A DNA stretch of 64,000 nucleotides from Ligustrum vulgare (Eukaryota; Streptophyta; Magnoliopsida; Lamiales; Oleaceae). The notes beneath the pieces were generated by a model, which was not told the DNA's origin, did not search any database, and saw nothing but the letters and a program-made list of their open reading frames with translations. Numbering within the stretch: position 1 is the first letter of the stretch; every line of letters begins with the position of its first letter. Of this stretch, positions 48,589 to 57,985 are shown in pieces. The stretch spans positions 36,128,929 through 36,192,928 of the forward strand of contig OY743190.1 in NCBI GenBank assembly GCA_963555705.1, read 5' to 3'. Position numbers and translations under genes: made by a program.

Positions 48589-49472
48589 TGATGTGATCCG
48601 AAGTAGGAGACCAAAGGAGAAGTCGACCTACGGGCAATGTGACAGTGATCTACGAGGGAAACGGCACAAGTTTCATGCTGGAGTCGAGCCGAGAAGGCGA
48701 AAGGATCAAGCCGAGACAAATAATCAAGAAATTGTGCAGAAAGACACTTACGGTCGTAAGAAGAAACTTCACGGCCGTAAAACTCAAGTTCACGGCCGTA
48801 AAACTCAAATCCTCACGGCCGTAACTCCGCCTCGGGTTTGAATTAAGAATTGCAGAATTTTATAGTTACGGCCGTAATGAAAATGGTCACGGCCGTAAGA
48901 CTTATGCAGAAGGACATTTACGGCCGTAAATCAGTTCTCACGGCCGTAACATCTAATTTTCCAGATTTCGCGTATTTTAATTTAATTCCGTTTTTAAATT
49001 ATTTACTTCCATATTTTGGGCCCAAATTAGCGGCTAGCCCTAGTTAGGTCAATTGTTACATTATATTACCTTGTATTTCATTATGGAACAACGACTTTTG
49101 AATTATTTGAATGAATGTGAGATTTTCTCTCTCTAAAAGGAGGATTCCTTTTTTTCTTGTTCTTGAAGAACAATTCATAGAACTTATCAGATATTTTTCT
49201 TGAATATTTGTGGCGTTCCAATCAGAAACTTATCAAGGAATTTGGAATCCCTTGTGGCGTCTCGAAAACCTCGGTTCTTCAATCCGCATCGTCAATTTAT
49301 TGCGTCGTGATTGTTGGGTCCAGGTCCTATCGTCAATCTATATTTTAATTCCCGTCTATTTATTTTAATTCTTGTTAATTTTCTTGTCAGATCTGATTTA
49401 GATCTTTCCTAGGGTTTTAGATTTATCGTTATTCCGTGTGTCCGACGAGATTCCCCGACTGGGATCGCGTCA
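48589..49472 (+). repeat. 5' LTR of the gag-protease element
   Basis: 884 bp, TGATGTGATCCG...GATCGCGTCA. It contains eight TTACGGCCGTAA-type palindromes between 48748 and 48950. Confidence 0.97.
48748..48950. repeat. Array of eight ACGGCCGTAA palindromic motifs
   Basis: Copies lie at about 48748, 48770, 48791, 48814, 48867, 48888, 48918 and 48939. Most fit the palindrome TTACGGCCGTAA or CACGGCCGTAA; the first has ACGGTCGT. Spacing is irregular (21-53 bp). The 3' LTR has the same array at about 52066-52268. Confidence 0.95.
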
Positions 49473-49474
49473 TC

Positions 49475-49486
49475 TGGTATCAGAGC
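49475..49486 (+). other. Primer-binding site, initiator tRNA-Met
   Basis: TGGTATCAGAGC lies two bases inside the 5' LTR end (GCGTCA). Confidence 0.95.
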
Positions 49487-49740
49487 TTGGATCTATTTCA
49501 GATTCTTGCGTTTCTTGATTTTTCGTGTTCTTCGCGTTCTTCGTGTCAGTCATAAATTTTTCCAGTTTGATCCATAAGAGTCAGTCCCAAAAAATTCAAA
49601 AGTGTTTTTCTTGTTCGTTTCTCGTCCAAATCAAATTCCCTTTTTTTCGCCATATTCGTAGTCAGATTGTCTAACAGTTTAGAAAAAAAAATTCCATTAT
49701 TTTCCTAAATATTCCGAATTTGTTTCTGTGAGGACTAATA

Positions 49741-51909
49741 ATGTCTAGCAGACGGGATTCATCATCTTCATCAGTTGGAGACAACCAGGGAATTTACAAA
49801 AGGGAGCCAGCAGCTCTATCAACGAGCCACAACAAACGACCGGAAGGTATGAATAGAGTGAATAAAAATGATGTAGGTGTGATGGAGACGATACATGAGC
49901 AGTTTGAGAAGTTGATGACTAGGATGGATAAGCAGGAGGAAACTATTAACAAGTTGCGTAGGGAACAAACTCGTGCGAGTCCTAGGGTTAGGAGGGAAGG
50001 CCGGAGGGATCATAGGGGGAGACATAATCAAAGGGTTGGATATGGGTTTGATGATGAAGAGTTTTCGAGTGAAGGAAGTAGTATCCAATCATCTGTGGAT
50101 AGTGTAAGGAGGAGAAGGGGTAGAGGAGATAGGAATGAAAGGGCGAATAATAGAAGAGATCGTGGTGATCGGGATGAGATAGATGATAATCTAGGTAAAA
50201 TAAAAATGTCTATCCCACCTTTTCATGGGAGGAGTGATCCGGAAGCTTACCTAGATTGGGAGAAGAAGGTAGAATTGATGTTTGATTGCCACAATTATTC
50301 TGAAGGAAAGAAGGTGAAACTAGCGGTTGTTGAGTTCACCGATTATGCCATTAATTGGTGGGATCAGTTGGTGAAGGATCGGAGGAGGAATGGTGAAGAG
50401 CCGGTGGATACGTGGCGTGAGATGAAAACAATCATGAGGAAGAGGTTTGTCCCAAGCCACTATCATAGGGATATTTATCAAAGGTTACAGGGGCTCACGC
50501 AAGGTTCTAGGGGTGTAGAGGAATATCATAGAGACATGGAGGTAGCCATGATTAGGGCCAACGTGGTGGAGGATCGGGAAGCTACAATGGCTAGATTTTT
50601 GAGTGGGCTGAACAAGGATATTGCGAACATTGTTGAGTTACAACATTATGTGGAACTAGAAGACATGGTTCACATGGCAATGAAGGTAGAAAGGCAATTA
50701 AGGCGGAAGGGGACATCTAAACAATCACCAGGAACCTATCCTACATCACAACCGAGGAAGGATCACAATGATGAGCACGTCCCGAAGGGAAAGGAGGAAC
50801 TTCCAACTAAAGGTAAAAATATTTCTGATTCTCAACCTACTAGGGATAGAAATATTAAGTGCTTTAAGTGTTTGGGGTCGGGCCATATAGCATCACAGTG
50901 TCCAAATAAAAAAGTAATGCTTTTGCGTGATAATGGTGAAATTAGTTCTGAGGATGAATTTAAGGGAATGCCTAAGTTAGTAGATATTGGGGCTAGTAGT
51001 AGCGATGAAGAGGGGTTAACTTATGCGGTGAAAGGGTCCCTTGTGAATAGACGTGTCCTAAATTCTCGAACTAAGATAGTTGAGATTGATGAACAGCGGG
51101 ATAATCTTTTCCACACGAGGTGTTTGGTGGGGAAAAAGGTTTGTAGGATGGTAATTGATGGGGGAAGTTGTACTAATGTGGTTAGTACATTATTGGTAGA
51201 GAAGTTGGGATTGCCTAAGGTGAAACACCCCAACCCCTATAAATTACAGTGGTTAACCGAGTCGGGAGAACTTAAGGTGAACAAGCAGGTTAATATTAAA
51301 TTCACCATTGGGGGTTATAGAGATGAGGTTGTATGTGATGTGGTCCCTATGAATGTTGGGCATATTTTATTGGGAAGACCATGGCAACATGATAGGAGAG
51401 TGGTGCATGATGGGTTCAAAAATCAATATTCTTTCGTGAAGGGAGGGAAAAGGATCACTCTTGCTCCGCTAACGCCTAAAGAGGTCCAAGAGGATCAATT
51501 GAGAATAAAAAGCGAGTTTGAGGAAAAAAATAAGAGCGTTGAGGCCACGACCTCAGAAAAAGGAGAGGGTGTGAAAATTGAAAACAAGAGAGTTGAGGCA
51601 ACGACCTCAGAAAAAAGTGAGCTTGAGAATACAAAGAAAAAGAAAAGAGAGTCCACCACAAAAAAGAGCTTATTTGCATTCGCTAACACATCCCTCCCTA
51701 GTTTGGCTAATTCTATTTTGCAGGTACTACAATCAGATTACAAAGCTAAGGCCAAAAGGAAAATTAATTTCCGAACAGGACAACCCCAAAGGATGATGTA
51801 TAGCACCAAACAGGAACAGGTCCCTCGAACCAACGAAAGAAAAAGTTACATAAAGGAGAGGCCATATACGGATTCGAGGTCGAATCCTTTCCAAGAAAAG
51901 GGGGGATGA
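49741..51909 (+). CDS. gag-pro: Gag-protease polyprotein of the non-autonomous LTR element
   Basis: 722 intact codons. ATG at 49741 is the first in a good position after a 250-bp leader. The N-terminus is Ser-rich, followed by a probable coiled coil (about residues 45-80, MDKQEETINKLRREQ) and an Arg/Asp/Gly-rich linker. The retrotransposon Gag domain spans roughly residues 160-320 (AYLDWEKKVELMFD, AINWWDQL, MRKRFVPSHYHRDIYQRLQGL). The zinc knuckle C-x2-C-x4-H-x4-C is at about 373-386. The aspartic protease has its catalytic site in MVIDGGSCTNVVS (about residue 472) and the flap-side ILLGRPW (about 541). A Lys/Glu-rich tail replaces RT-RH-IN. The end, DSRSNPFQEKGG, resembles the C-terminus of many full-length plant gypsy Pol proteins. 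The stop TGA is the first three bases of the 3' LTR. Gag would form particles, and protease would cleave Gag. Confidence 0.95.
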   Translation: MSSRRDSSSSSVGDNQGIYKREPAALSTSHNKRPEGMNRVNKNDVGVMETIHEQFEKLMTRMDKQEETINKLRREQTRASPRVRREGRRDHRGRHNQRVGYGFDDEEFSSEGSSIQSSVDSVRRRRGRGDRNERANNRRDRGDRDEIDDNLGKIKMSIPPFHGRSDPEAYLDWEKKVELMFDCHNYSEGKKVKLAVVEFTDYAINWWDQLVKDRRRNGEEPVDTWREMKTIMRKRFVPSHYHRDIYQRLQGLTQGSRGVEEYHRDMEVAMIRANVVEDREATMARFLSGLNKDIANIVELQHYVELEDMVHMAMKVERQLRRKGTSKQSPGTYPTSQPRKDHNDEHVPKGKEELPTKGKNISDSQPTRDRNIKCFKCLGSGHIASQCPNKKVMLLRDNGEISSEDEFKGMPKLVDIGASSSDEEGLTYAVKGSLVNRRVLNSRTKIVEIDEQRDNLFHTRCLVGKKVCRMVIDGGSCTNVVSTLLVEKLGLPKVKHPNPYKLQWLTESGELKVNKQVNIKFTIGGYRDEVVCDVVPMNVGHILLGRPWQHDRRVVHDGFKNQYSFVKGGKRITLAPLTPKEVQEDQLRIKSEFEEKNKSVEATTSEKGEGVKIENKRVEATTSEKSELENTKKKKRESTTKKSLFAFANTSLPSLANSILQVLQSDYKAKAKRKINFRTGQPQRMMYSTKQEQVPRTNERKSYIKERPYTDSRSNPFQEKGG
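51898..51906 (+). other. Polypurine tract overlapping the end of the ORF
   Basis: AAGGGGGGA lies immediately upstream of the LTR start TGATGTG. It encodes the last two or three residues (KGG). Confidence 0.85.
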
Positions 51910-52790
51910 TGTGATCCAAAGTAGGAGACCAAAGGAGAAGTCGACCTACGGGCAATGTGACAGTGATCTACGAGGGAAACGGCACAAGTTTCATGCTGGA
52001 GTCGAGCCGAGAAGGCGAAAGGATCAAGCCGAGACAAATAATCAAGAAATTGTGCAGAAAGACACTTACGGCCGTAAGAAGAAACTTCACGGCCGTAAAA
52101 CTCAAGTTCACGGCCGTAAAACTCAAATCCTCACGGCCGTAACTCCGCCTCGGGTTTGAATTAAGAATTGTAGAATTTTATAGTTACGGCCGTAATGAAA
52201 ATGGTCACGGCCGTAAGACTTATGCAGAAGGACATTTACGGCCGTAAATCAGTTCTCACGGCCGTAACATCTAATTTTCCAGATTTCGCGTATTTTAATT
52301 TAATTCCGTTTTTAAATTATTTACTTCCATATTTTGGGCCCAAATTAGCGGCTAACCCTAGTTAGGTCAATTGTTACATTATATTACCTTGTATTTCATT
52401 ATGGAACAACGACTTTTGAATTATTTGAATGAATGTGAGATTTTCTCTCTCTAAAAGGAGGATTCCTTTTTTTCTTGTTCTTGAAGAACAATTCATAGAA
52501 CTTATCAGATATTTTTCTTGAATATTTGTGGCGTTCCAATCAGAAACTTATCAAGGAATTTGGCATCCCTTGTGGCGTCTCGAAAACCTCGGTTCTTCAA
52601 TCCGCATCGTCAATTTATTGCGTCGTGATTGTTGGGTCCAGGTCCTATCGTCAATCTATATTTTAATTCCCGTCTATTTATTTTAATTCTTGTTAATTTT
52701 CTTGTCAGATCTGATTTAGATCTTTCCTAGGGTTTTAGATTTATCGTTATTCCGCGTGTCCGACGAGATTCCCCGACTGGGATCGCGTCA
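51907..52790 (+). repeat. 3' LTR of the gag-protease element
   Basis: 884 bp, identical to 48589-49472 except at about six positions. It is followed by the target duplication CAATC (52791-52795). Confidence 0.97.
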
Positions 52791-52990
52791 CAATCACAAT
52801 ATGCATTTCTGAGCCATTTTTGAAAGCTTAAAAATAACTCATTGTTTGAAACCAACATTTATTACATATCGACAAAAACTATCGTTTAACAAAAGAGGAA
52901 GATTAACCACCATTCCAAGAACTACATATTAACCAAAAAAATGACAATGTTTACTGCATCATCAATACAAAAAGATCAAGTAACAAACAG

Positions 52991-55761
52991 TTATATCCAA
53001 GGTTGTCTAATTGCTGGATTCCTCCTCGTTGGAAGTTTTGTTGGTTGAGTGTTGTCTTCAAAATACATTAGAGGAGGCTGACTATTAGTCGATGACGATG
53101 GATAGAATATCTCTTCAGCAACCATACTTTCATTAATTGTTGCCCCAATGGAATAATGATACTCAAAGTTATCTCTTCCCTCGAGTACTCCAGTTAGGTC
53201 ATTAGCATTTTCATAAGCTGCCATTGCTTCAGCCATGTATTCCTCTTCCGCTCCAGTCCGTTGCCCCTGTAATAAACAAGTTCTAGATGTAAAGTAATTT
53301 TACAATATCTTATACATAAAGAAATTAATGATTCAGAACTTTAAGTTATACCAATTCTTCACAGTTTCCACTTGCAACCCCAGCCCTATGAAATCTTCTA
53401 TTATGTCCAGTTTGTCCACACACACTACATGTCATGTGCACATGTCTTTTTCTTACCATCTTACCAGTGTCTTGGTTCACCTATTCTTCAAGTTGCCGGC
53501 GTCTTACTGTTTGTTTTTTCCCTCTTTTGGAAGTTACCCAATTGGGTCGTTCAACAATTAGTGCATTAGGAGGCCACATGTTTTGACCATTGATGGGATT
53601 TATCATGTGATTATAACTCTTCATGTAAGTTTCAACTGTGTACAAATGAGAAACCCATTTCCAAGCTTTATCATTCTTCACTAGTATGCAAGTCATTGCA
53701 TGAACACATGGAATACGACTTAATGTCCCATTGTCTACAAGCACATGTCCTATTTTTCATGTCAACCACAAACTGTTTGGTTCCACATTTCACTTGGTAC
53801 AAAAAAGAACCAGACCAAGTAGCCTCCCATAAAAAGGCATCATGTTCTAGCTTCTCCAATTTCTTCTCAATCTTTGGACAAAGGTTCCCATTGTGTTTTT
53901 TCATGGCATCTCTCCTTGTATGAAGCCTTCTCATTAGCTTGCAATGTATTGTTTGTAACAAAGACAATATAGAAAATTTCCTAGCATCTAAGATGTAGTT
54001 GTTGAAGCATTCACACAGATTGTTTAGTAACATATCACACTTTGAGAAGGTACCAAAATGTGATTTGCTCCATTCCGAAGGGTTCTTTTTGGCTAACCAT
54101 TCATATGCATCATTATTTTCAATCTTTATCCTCCCCATCCAATCTTTAAAATCAGCTTCATATGTAGCCTTAACAGCCATCCATAAGTAATCCTTCAATG
54201 TTTTTCCCTTAAAATCTTTTTTAAAAATTTTGCATACATGTGTCTTACACAAAAACGATGTTCTGAACCATGCAATAATTCAGCAACTATATTTTGTAGC
54301 CCCTTTTTTCGATCTGACATAATTACCCATTCCTTGCTATTATTTCCCATTCCCAGATCATTTACCAAAGATTTAAAAACCATCTCCAAAAATAGTTATT
54401 TTCCTTCTTAACAACTGCATACGCAATTGGAAATATGCAATCATTCCCATCTATTCCTATTGCACACAGTAAATGACCTCCAAATTTTCCTTTCAAAAAG
54501 CAGCCATCCAAACTAACAACTCTTCTACATCCATCTAGAAAGTTCTTCTTAAGAGCATGCAGGCATATATAGATAGCTTTGAAAACAACATCATGCCGAT
54601 GAATTAAAATTGTAAAACCTAGATTTGACCTTAGTATCTCAGCTGCATAAGCCCCAAGGTTCCCAAACTCTACCACCTCATCTCCATCAAGCAACTTCTT
54701 TGCACGTCTTCTAGTCCTCCATGACACAGTTCTACTTACTTCTACTCCCAACTCCTCCTCCACAGCTTTTTCAAATAACTCAACTTTCCAGTCGGGGTCA
54801 ATCCTAAAGTAATCTAAAAATTTATGTGCTAGCCACTTTGATGAAACATGTCTGTTTTTTCTATCTCTACTGCATGTCTGCTTTGAAGTGTAAGATTTGA
54901 TCTGCAAGGTACCACCATCATCAATGCTTGAAGCCCATATTTTCCAAGGGCATCCTTTCTTACATTTACCTTGGCACCTACGCTTTTCATTTGGCTTTAA
55001 CTTAATGTCGCCGCACCTATTTCTTATTGAGTAGTTTCTTACAGCATCCCTAAATTCAACTACTGGATGAAATTTCATACCAGTAATGAAATGTGGATTT
55101 TTCATATCTTTCTCTGCAATGAAATCTGGATATTGCATTCTTTCACCATCTTCTGAATTGTCACTTAAAAGGACGTCAGAATCCCAATCTTCCTCTTCAT
55201 CTGAATAAATAATAGCATTGCCTCCAATCACATTGCTCGGTAATGATTCTCTCCCCACGACTTCATGTAGATATTCCATGAACAAATCATCATCACCATC
55301 TTCAAGAATGAGATTTGGATCGTGAAAATCTTCAGCAATGAATGCAGTTTCATCATGGTTTGCTTCACCTGAAAGCAGCAAAAAAATATTAATATTACTA
55401 AACAACAACTAATATAACTCAATAATCAACAACATAAATAAAAAGAGAATTTTAAGCAGAAAAATTACCATCTTCATCGGAGTCATCCAAAGTTTCGTCA
55501 TTGGGTTCATACTGGTCATGAGCTACTTCATATGGACCTAACAACAAAAATTAATTAAGATAGAAATGTACAGGTGATTATCAGAACCTGAAGAATTTCG
55601 TAATTTTCTCAACTTAAATCTAAATATTAAAGTCAACTGAAAAATGGTTAAATAACTAAAAACTGAAACGATTGTTAAAGAATTTCACATAACCAAAATA
55701 ACAAAACCAGACAATTGTTGATATAAAAAATACCGTATAATGGTCCCCCATTGTCGGCCAT
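52991..55761 (-). pseudogene. mudrA-like: MULE transposase (MuDR type), four exons, broken
   Basis: The minus-strand model is exon 1 55761-55734 (MADNGGPLY), exon 2 55537-55469, exon 3 55368-53352 and exon 4 53266-52991, all with GT...AG borders and kept phase. Domains: an acidic N-terminus; a MuDR-type DNA-binding region (about 55095-54880, MKFHPVVEFRDAVRNYSIRN with the CKKGCPWKIWAS block); the MULE transposase core with catalytic Asp in RVVSLDGCFLKG (about 54520) and WVIMSDRKKG (about 54325); a SWIM zinc finger C-A-C...PCVHA (about 53785-53700); and a final zinc knuckle CSVCGQTGHNRRFH (about 53425). Breaks: frameshifts near 54375, 54235 and 53735, plus TAG at 53481-53483. The protein would bind the TIRs and excise and insert the element in the nucleus. 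It is no longer functional from this copy. Confidence 0.9.
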
Positions 55762-55894
55762 CCTTCCTTGTGAGAATTGAGATGACTTTTTGAAATAAGG
55801 ATGACATTAGAGAATGTGGCGTGAAGATGGAGGACTGAGAAGGTCTTTTGAAATAGAGCTGAAATTGAGAGAAAATGACGTGAAGGGGGGAAGA
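55762..55894. promoter_or_regulatory. Presumed MULE promoter region
   Basis: The segment between exon 1 and the right TIR, read on the minus strand. In MULEs transcription usually starts in or near the TIR. No certain TATA box was picked out, so this is by position only. Confidence 0.35.
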
Positions 55895-56075
55895 AGAGAG
55901 ATAACGATATGTTTGGCGGGAAAGAGTAGTCTGGGAGAGAGAAATATATGTTTGGCTCTATTTATTCAATTGGGTGGATTGATTGATATTTATTATGAAC
56001 TTCAGTGGCCAGGGTGAATTAAAATTAAAATGGGTGGCCATGGTGACACCACCCTTAAAGTACAGTGGTCATTGG
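55895..56075 (-). repeat. MULE right terminal inverted repeat
   Basis: The inverted partner of 48159-48340, starting CCAATGACCACTGTAC on the minus strand. Confidence 0.9.
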
Positions 56076-56077
56076 TG

Positions 56078-56174
56078 TATTTAACCCAATAATATTAAAT
56101 AAACAGTTGTGTTTGTAATCTCATTCGTTGGGAATAAGAAAATCAGAAATTCTATAGTAAACAAACTGATGCCC
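56078..56174 (+). repeat. Long direct repeat flanking the MULE, right copy
   Basis: It pairs with 48051-48160. After 'gatgccc' the sequence continues into host copy 3 ('aagattatgaat'), which the left copy does not. Confidence 0.85.
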
Positions 56175-56370
56175 AAGATTATGAATAATTAAAAGCACTA
56201 CAAAGTTGAGTAAGAAAATAAAAACATTTCACGTAATTTGAGTGAAAACTTGAATAAAATGTTGTGATTTGTTGATTCTCCGTTCATTAATAAATATAGC
56301 GATAAATTAATATAAAAATAATACAGAAGTTTAGAAATTGGAATTAATTATTTTAAAAACAAAACTTGAG
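56175..56370 (+). other. Host intergenic repeat, copy 3, last part
   Basis: It matches 29979-30175 (for example 'aaaagcac.acaaagttgagt', 'tgattctccgttcatta') with few changes. No gene is present. Confidence 0.8.
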
Positions 56371-56609
56371 AAGCTATGGTCAAGCTGTCGAATACATGTA
56401 TTCAAACGATTCAATTATATTCAACCAATTTATTCCTTATTTTTATTAAATTGAATATTAAAATAAGTATTTAACTTTTAGTATAAACCAATAACAACTT
56501 CATTCAAGAAATGTCTGCTCGACAAAAAGCTTGTTGACCGTCCAAGATAAACAATATGGATAGGCTAATAATATATTGTACGAGAGATCTGAATTTTAAT
56601 TAATATAAC

Positions 56610-56640
56610 TAATAGCACACTCTCGTGCGTTACACAAATA
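56610..56640 (-). other. Possible Helitron 3' terminus (hairpin)
   Basis: On the minus strand GTAACGCACGAGAGTGTGCTATTAGT follows the helicase stop by about 230 bp. A short hairpin (GCAC / GTGC) lies close to a TTAGT end, similar to the hairpin plus CTRR end of Helitrons but not a perfect match. Confidence 0.35.
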
Positions 56641-56656
56641 TATTATTTTTACAATT

Positions 56657-56861
56657 AAATTGTCCTTAAACATATGAAATTAAAAAAAAAACGGAAAAAC
56701 AATGTTGCAATCACCTATTTATATTCGTAAAATTGACTATCATTATAACAATAATATTACAAATTGTCCTTAAACATATGAAATTAAAAAAGGGAAAAAC
56801 AATGTTGCAATCACCTATTTATATTCGTAAAATTGACTATTATTATAACAATAATATTACA
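56657..56861 (+). repeat. Tandem duplication, 104 bp x 2
   Basis: The unit starting AAATTGTCCTTAAACATATG begins at 56657 and 56761. The copies differ by a short A/G run and one or two bases. Confidence 0.93.
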
Positions 56862-57985
56862 AATTATAAAAAATCTCTTTATACACAACATTTGTCGTTT
56901 CATTTGTTCATTTTCCATCTTTATCGCATATTAATATTTTCAAACCAGAACGATTTGTTGATACGATTCAAGATGCGCGGAATTAATAGCCGGAAAGTTC
57001 CGAACCCAGGTTGTTACGGACGGTGGAATCATGACCCGATATTCACGACGCGATGATCGACGATGCGGAATAAAGAACCAAGATTTGCGAAACGCCACAA
57101 GGATTTATCCAATCTCCCTGATAAGTTTCTGGTTTTGAACGCCACAAATATTTTCGCGAATATTTGATAAGTTCTAGATGAACGCCGCAAGATAATCAAT
57201 CTTGATAAGTTCGGGTTTGTAATGTAAATCCACACATTAAACAATTGAAAAACATTCAATCTTTTTTATTCAAATTCAAAGTCTGCTTACAATGAATGGA
57301 AAACAGAATATAAATAAGCAAACAAAAACCTATCAACCCTAACTGGCTCAAAAATAGGATTCTAATTAAAGTAAAATACTAAAATAACTAAATAAAAGAA
57401 AATGAATTTAAAAATCTGCAAAATATGGAAAATCTTGGAAATTAATATCGCATGTTACGGCCGTGATTGAGATTATTACGGCCGTAAGATTTCCTTCCTG
57501 TGAATGTTACGGTCGTGACAGTTTGTTTACGGGCGTAAGTGAAAAATTGAAATCTCGCATCTTAACCAGTAACTTGATTACGGTCGTGACCTTCTGAGCG
57601 TTACAGTCGTAAGGATCAAACTGGTCCTTTTTGCTCCGATTTTTTGTTCCAATTTGCAATTAATTCCGTTTTGGCTTAAATTACTTGAGTTTTTCCATCA
57701 AACCTGCTATAACTCCGATTGTCGAGGGTCCGAAACACATCATTTGTAACTCTATAAATTGCTACATACAACTGTCCATGACTAAAAATTGATTTTTTTC
57801 AGGAAGAGTCCTACATTTGACAATGATTGACCTTGACTTTTATTGATAGTCATACCATACGACACTATCAATGGAAATTGTCTTATTTGAAACTTGAAAG
57901 ACAATCTTACATCCGATGGAGTCAATGATATTCTTGGTATAAACACTTTGTCTATTATCTTGTATACAGGGAGGTTCGTTTTCAA
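56857..57985 (-). pseudogene. Helitron-type PIF1-like helicase, C-terminal fragment, split by an LTR
   Basis: The minus-strand frame 57985-57782 reads KVFIPRISLTPSDVRLSFKF then IVSYGMTINKSQGQSLSNVG, a hallmark of the last helicase motifs of plant Helitron Rep-helicase proteins. After a small frameshift near 57785 it continues FSHGQLYVAIYRVTN up to the inserted solo LTR. Beyond that LTR (56958 downward) RSGLKILICDKDGK, a TGA, then TTNVVYKEIFYNL and stop TAA at 56857-56859 complete the expected C-terminus. A splice-acceptor-like TTCAACAG lies near 58005. The helicase would unwind DNA during rolling-circle transposition. This copy is dead: frameshift, stop and LTR insertion. The Rep domain is not in the window. 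Confidence 0.85.
56959..57742 (-). mobile_element. Diverged solo LTR related to the gag-protease element (TSD TTTGT)
   Basis: 784 bp. In minus sense it starts TGATGTGTTTCGGACC and ends CGTATCA. It is flanked by TTTGT at 56954-56958 and 57743-57747. It shares ordered blocks with the LTR at 48589: AACTTATCA, TTTGTGGCGTTC, AGAAACTTATCA, CCTTGTGGCGT, GGTTCTT and ATTCCGCATCGTC. It also has six degenerate ACGGCCGTAA-type palindromes at about 57455-57615. It lies inside the Helitron helicase. Confidence 0.9.

Larger units (their letters stand above)
48589..52790 (+). mobile_element. Young gag-protease-only LTR retrotransposon (TR-GAG type)
   Basis: This 4202-bp element has two 884-bp LTRs (48589-49472 and 51907-52790) that differ at about six positions by eye. 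It has a perfect 5-bp duplication CAATC (48584-48588 and 52791-52795), a tRNA-Met PBS, a G-rich polypurine tract and a single 722-codon ORF. The ORF has Gag, a zinc knuckle and an aspartic protease but no RT, RNase H or integrase. This architecture matches the class of non-autonomous elements called TR-GAG. The Gag and protease types and the Met PBS point to a chromovirus-like Ty3/gypsy parent. It must use pol from another element. Confidence 0.95.
48159..56075 (-). mobile_element. Mutator-like element (MULE) with transposase gene
   Basis: Inverted termini of about 180 bp (48159-48340 and about 55895-56075) match at roughly 90%, starting CCAATGGCCACTGTACTTTA on the left and the complement CCAATGACCACTGTACTTTA on the right. 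Between them lies a minus-strand MuDR-type transposase gene (52991-55761). A 4.2-kb LTR element is nested near the left TIR (48589-52790). Without it the MULE is about 3.7 kb, normal for an autonomous MULE. The flanks do not show a 9-11 bp duplication but a direct repeat of about 100 bp. Confidence 0.9.
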
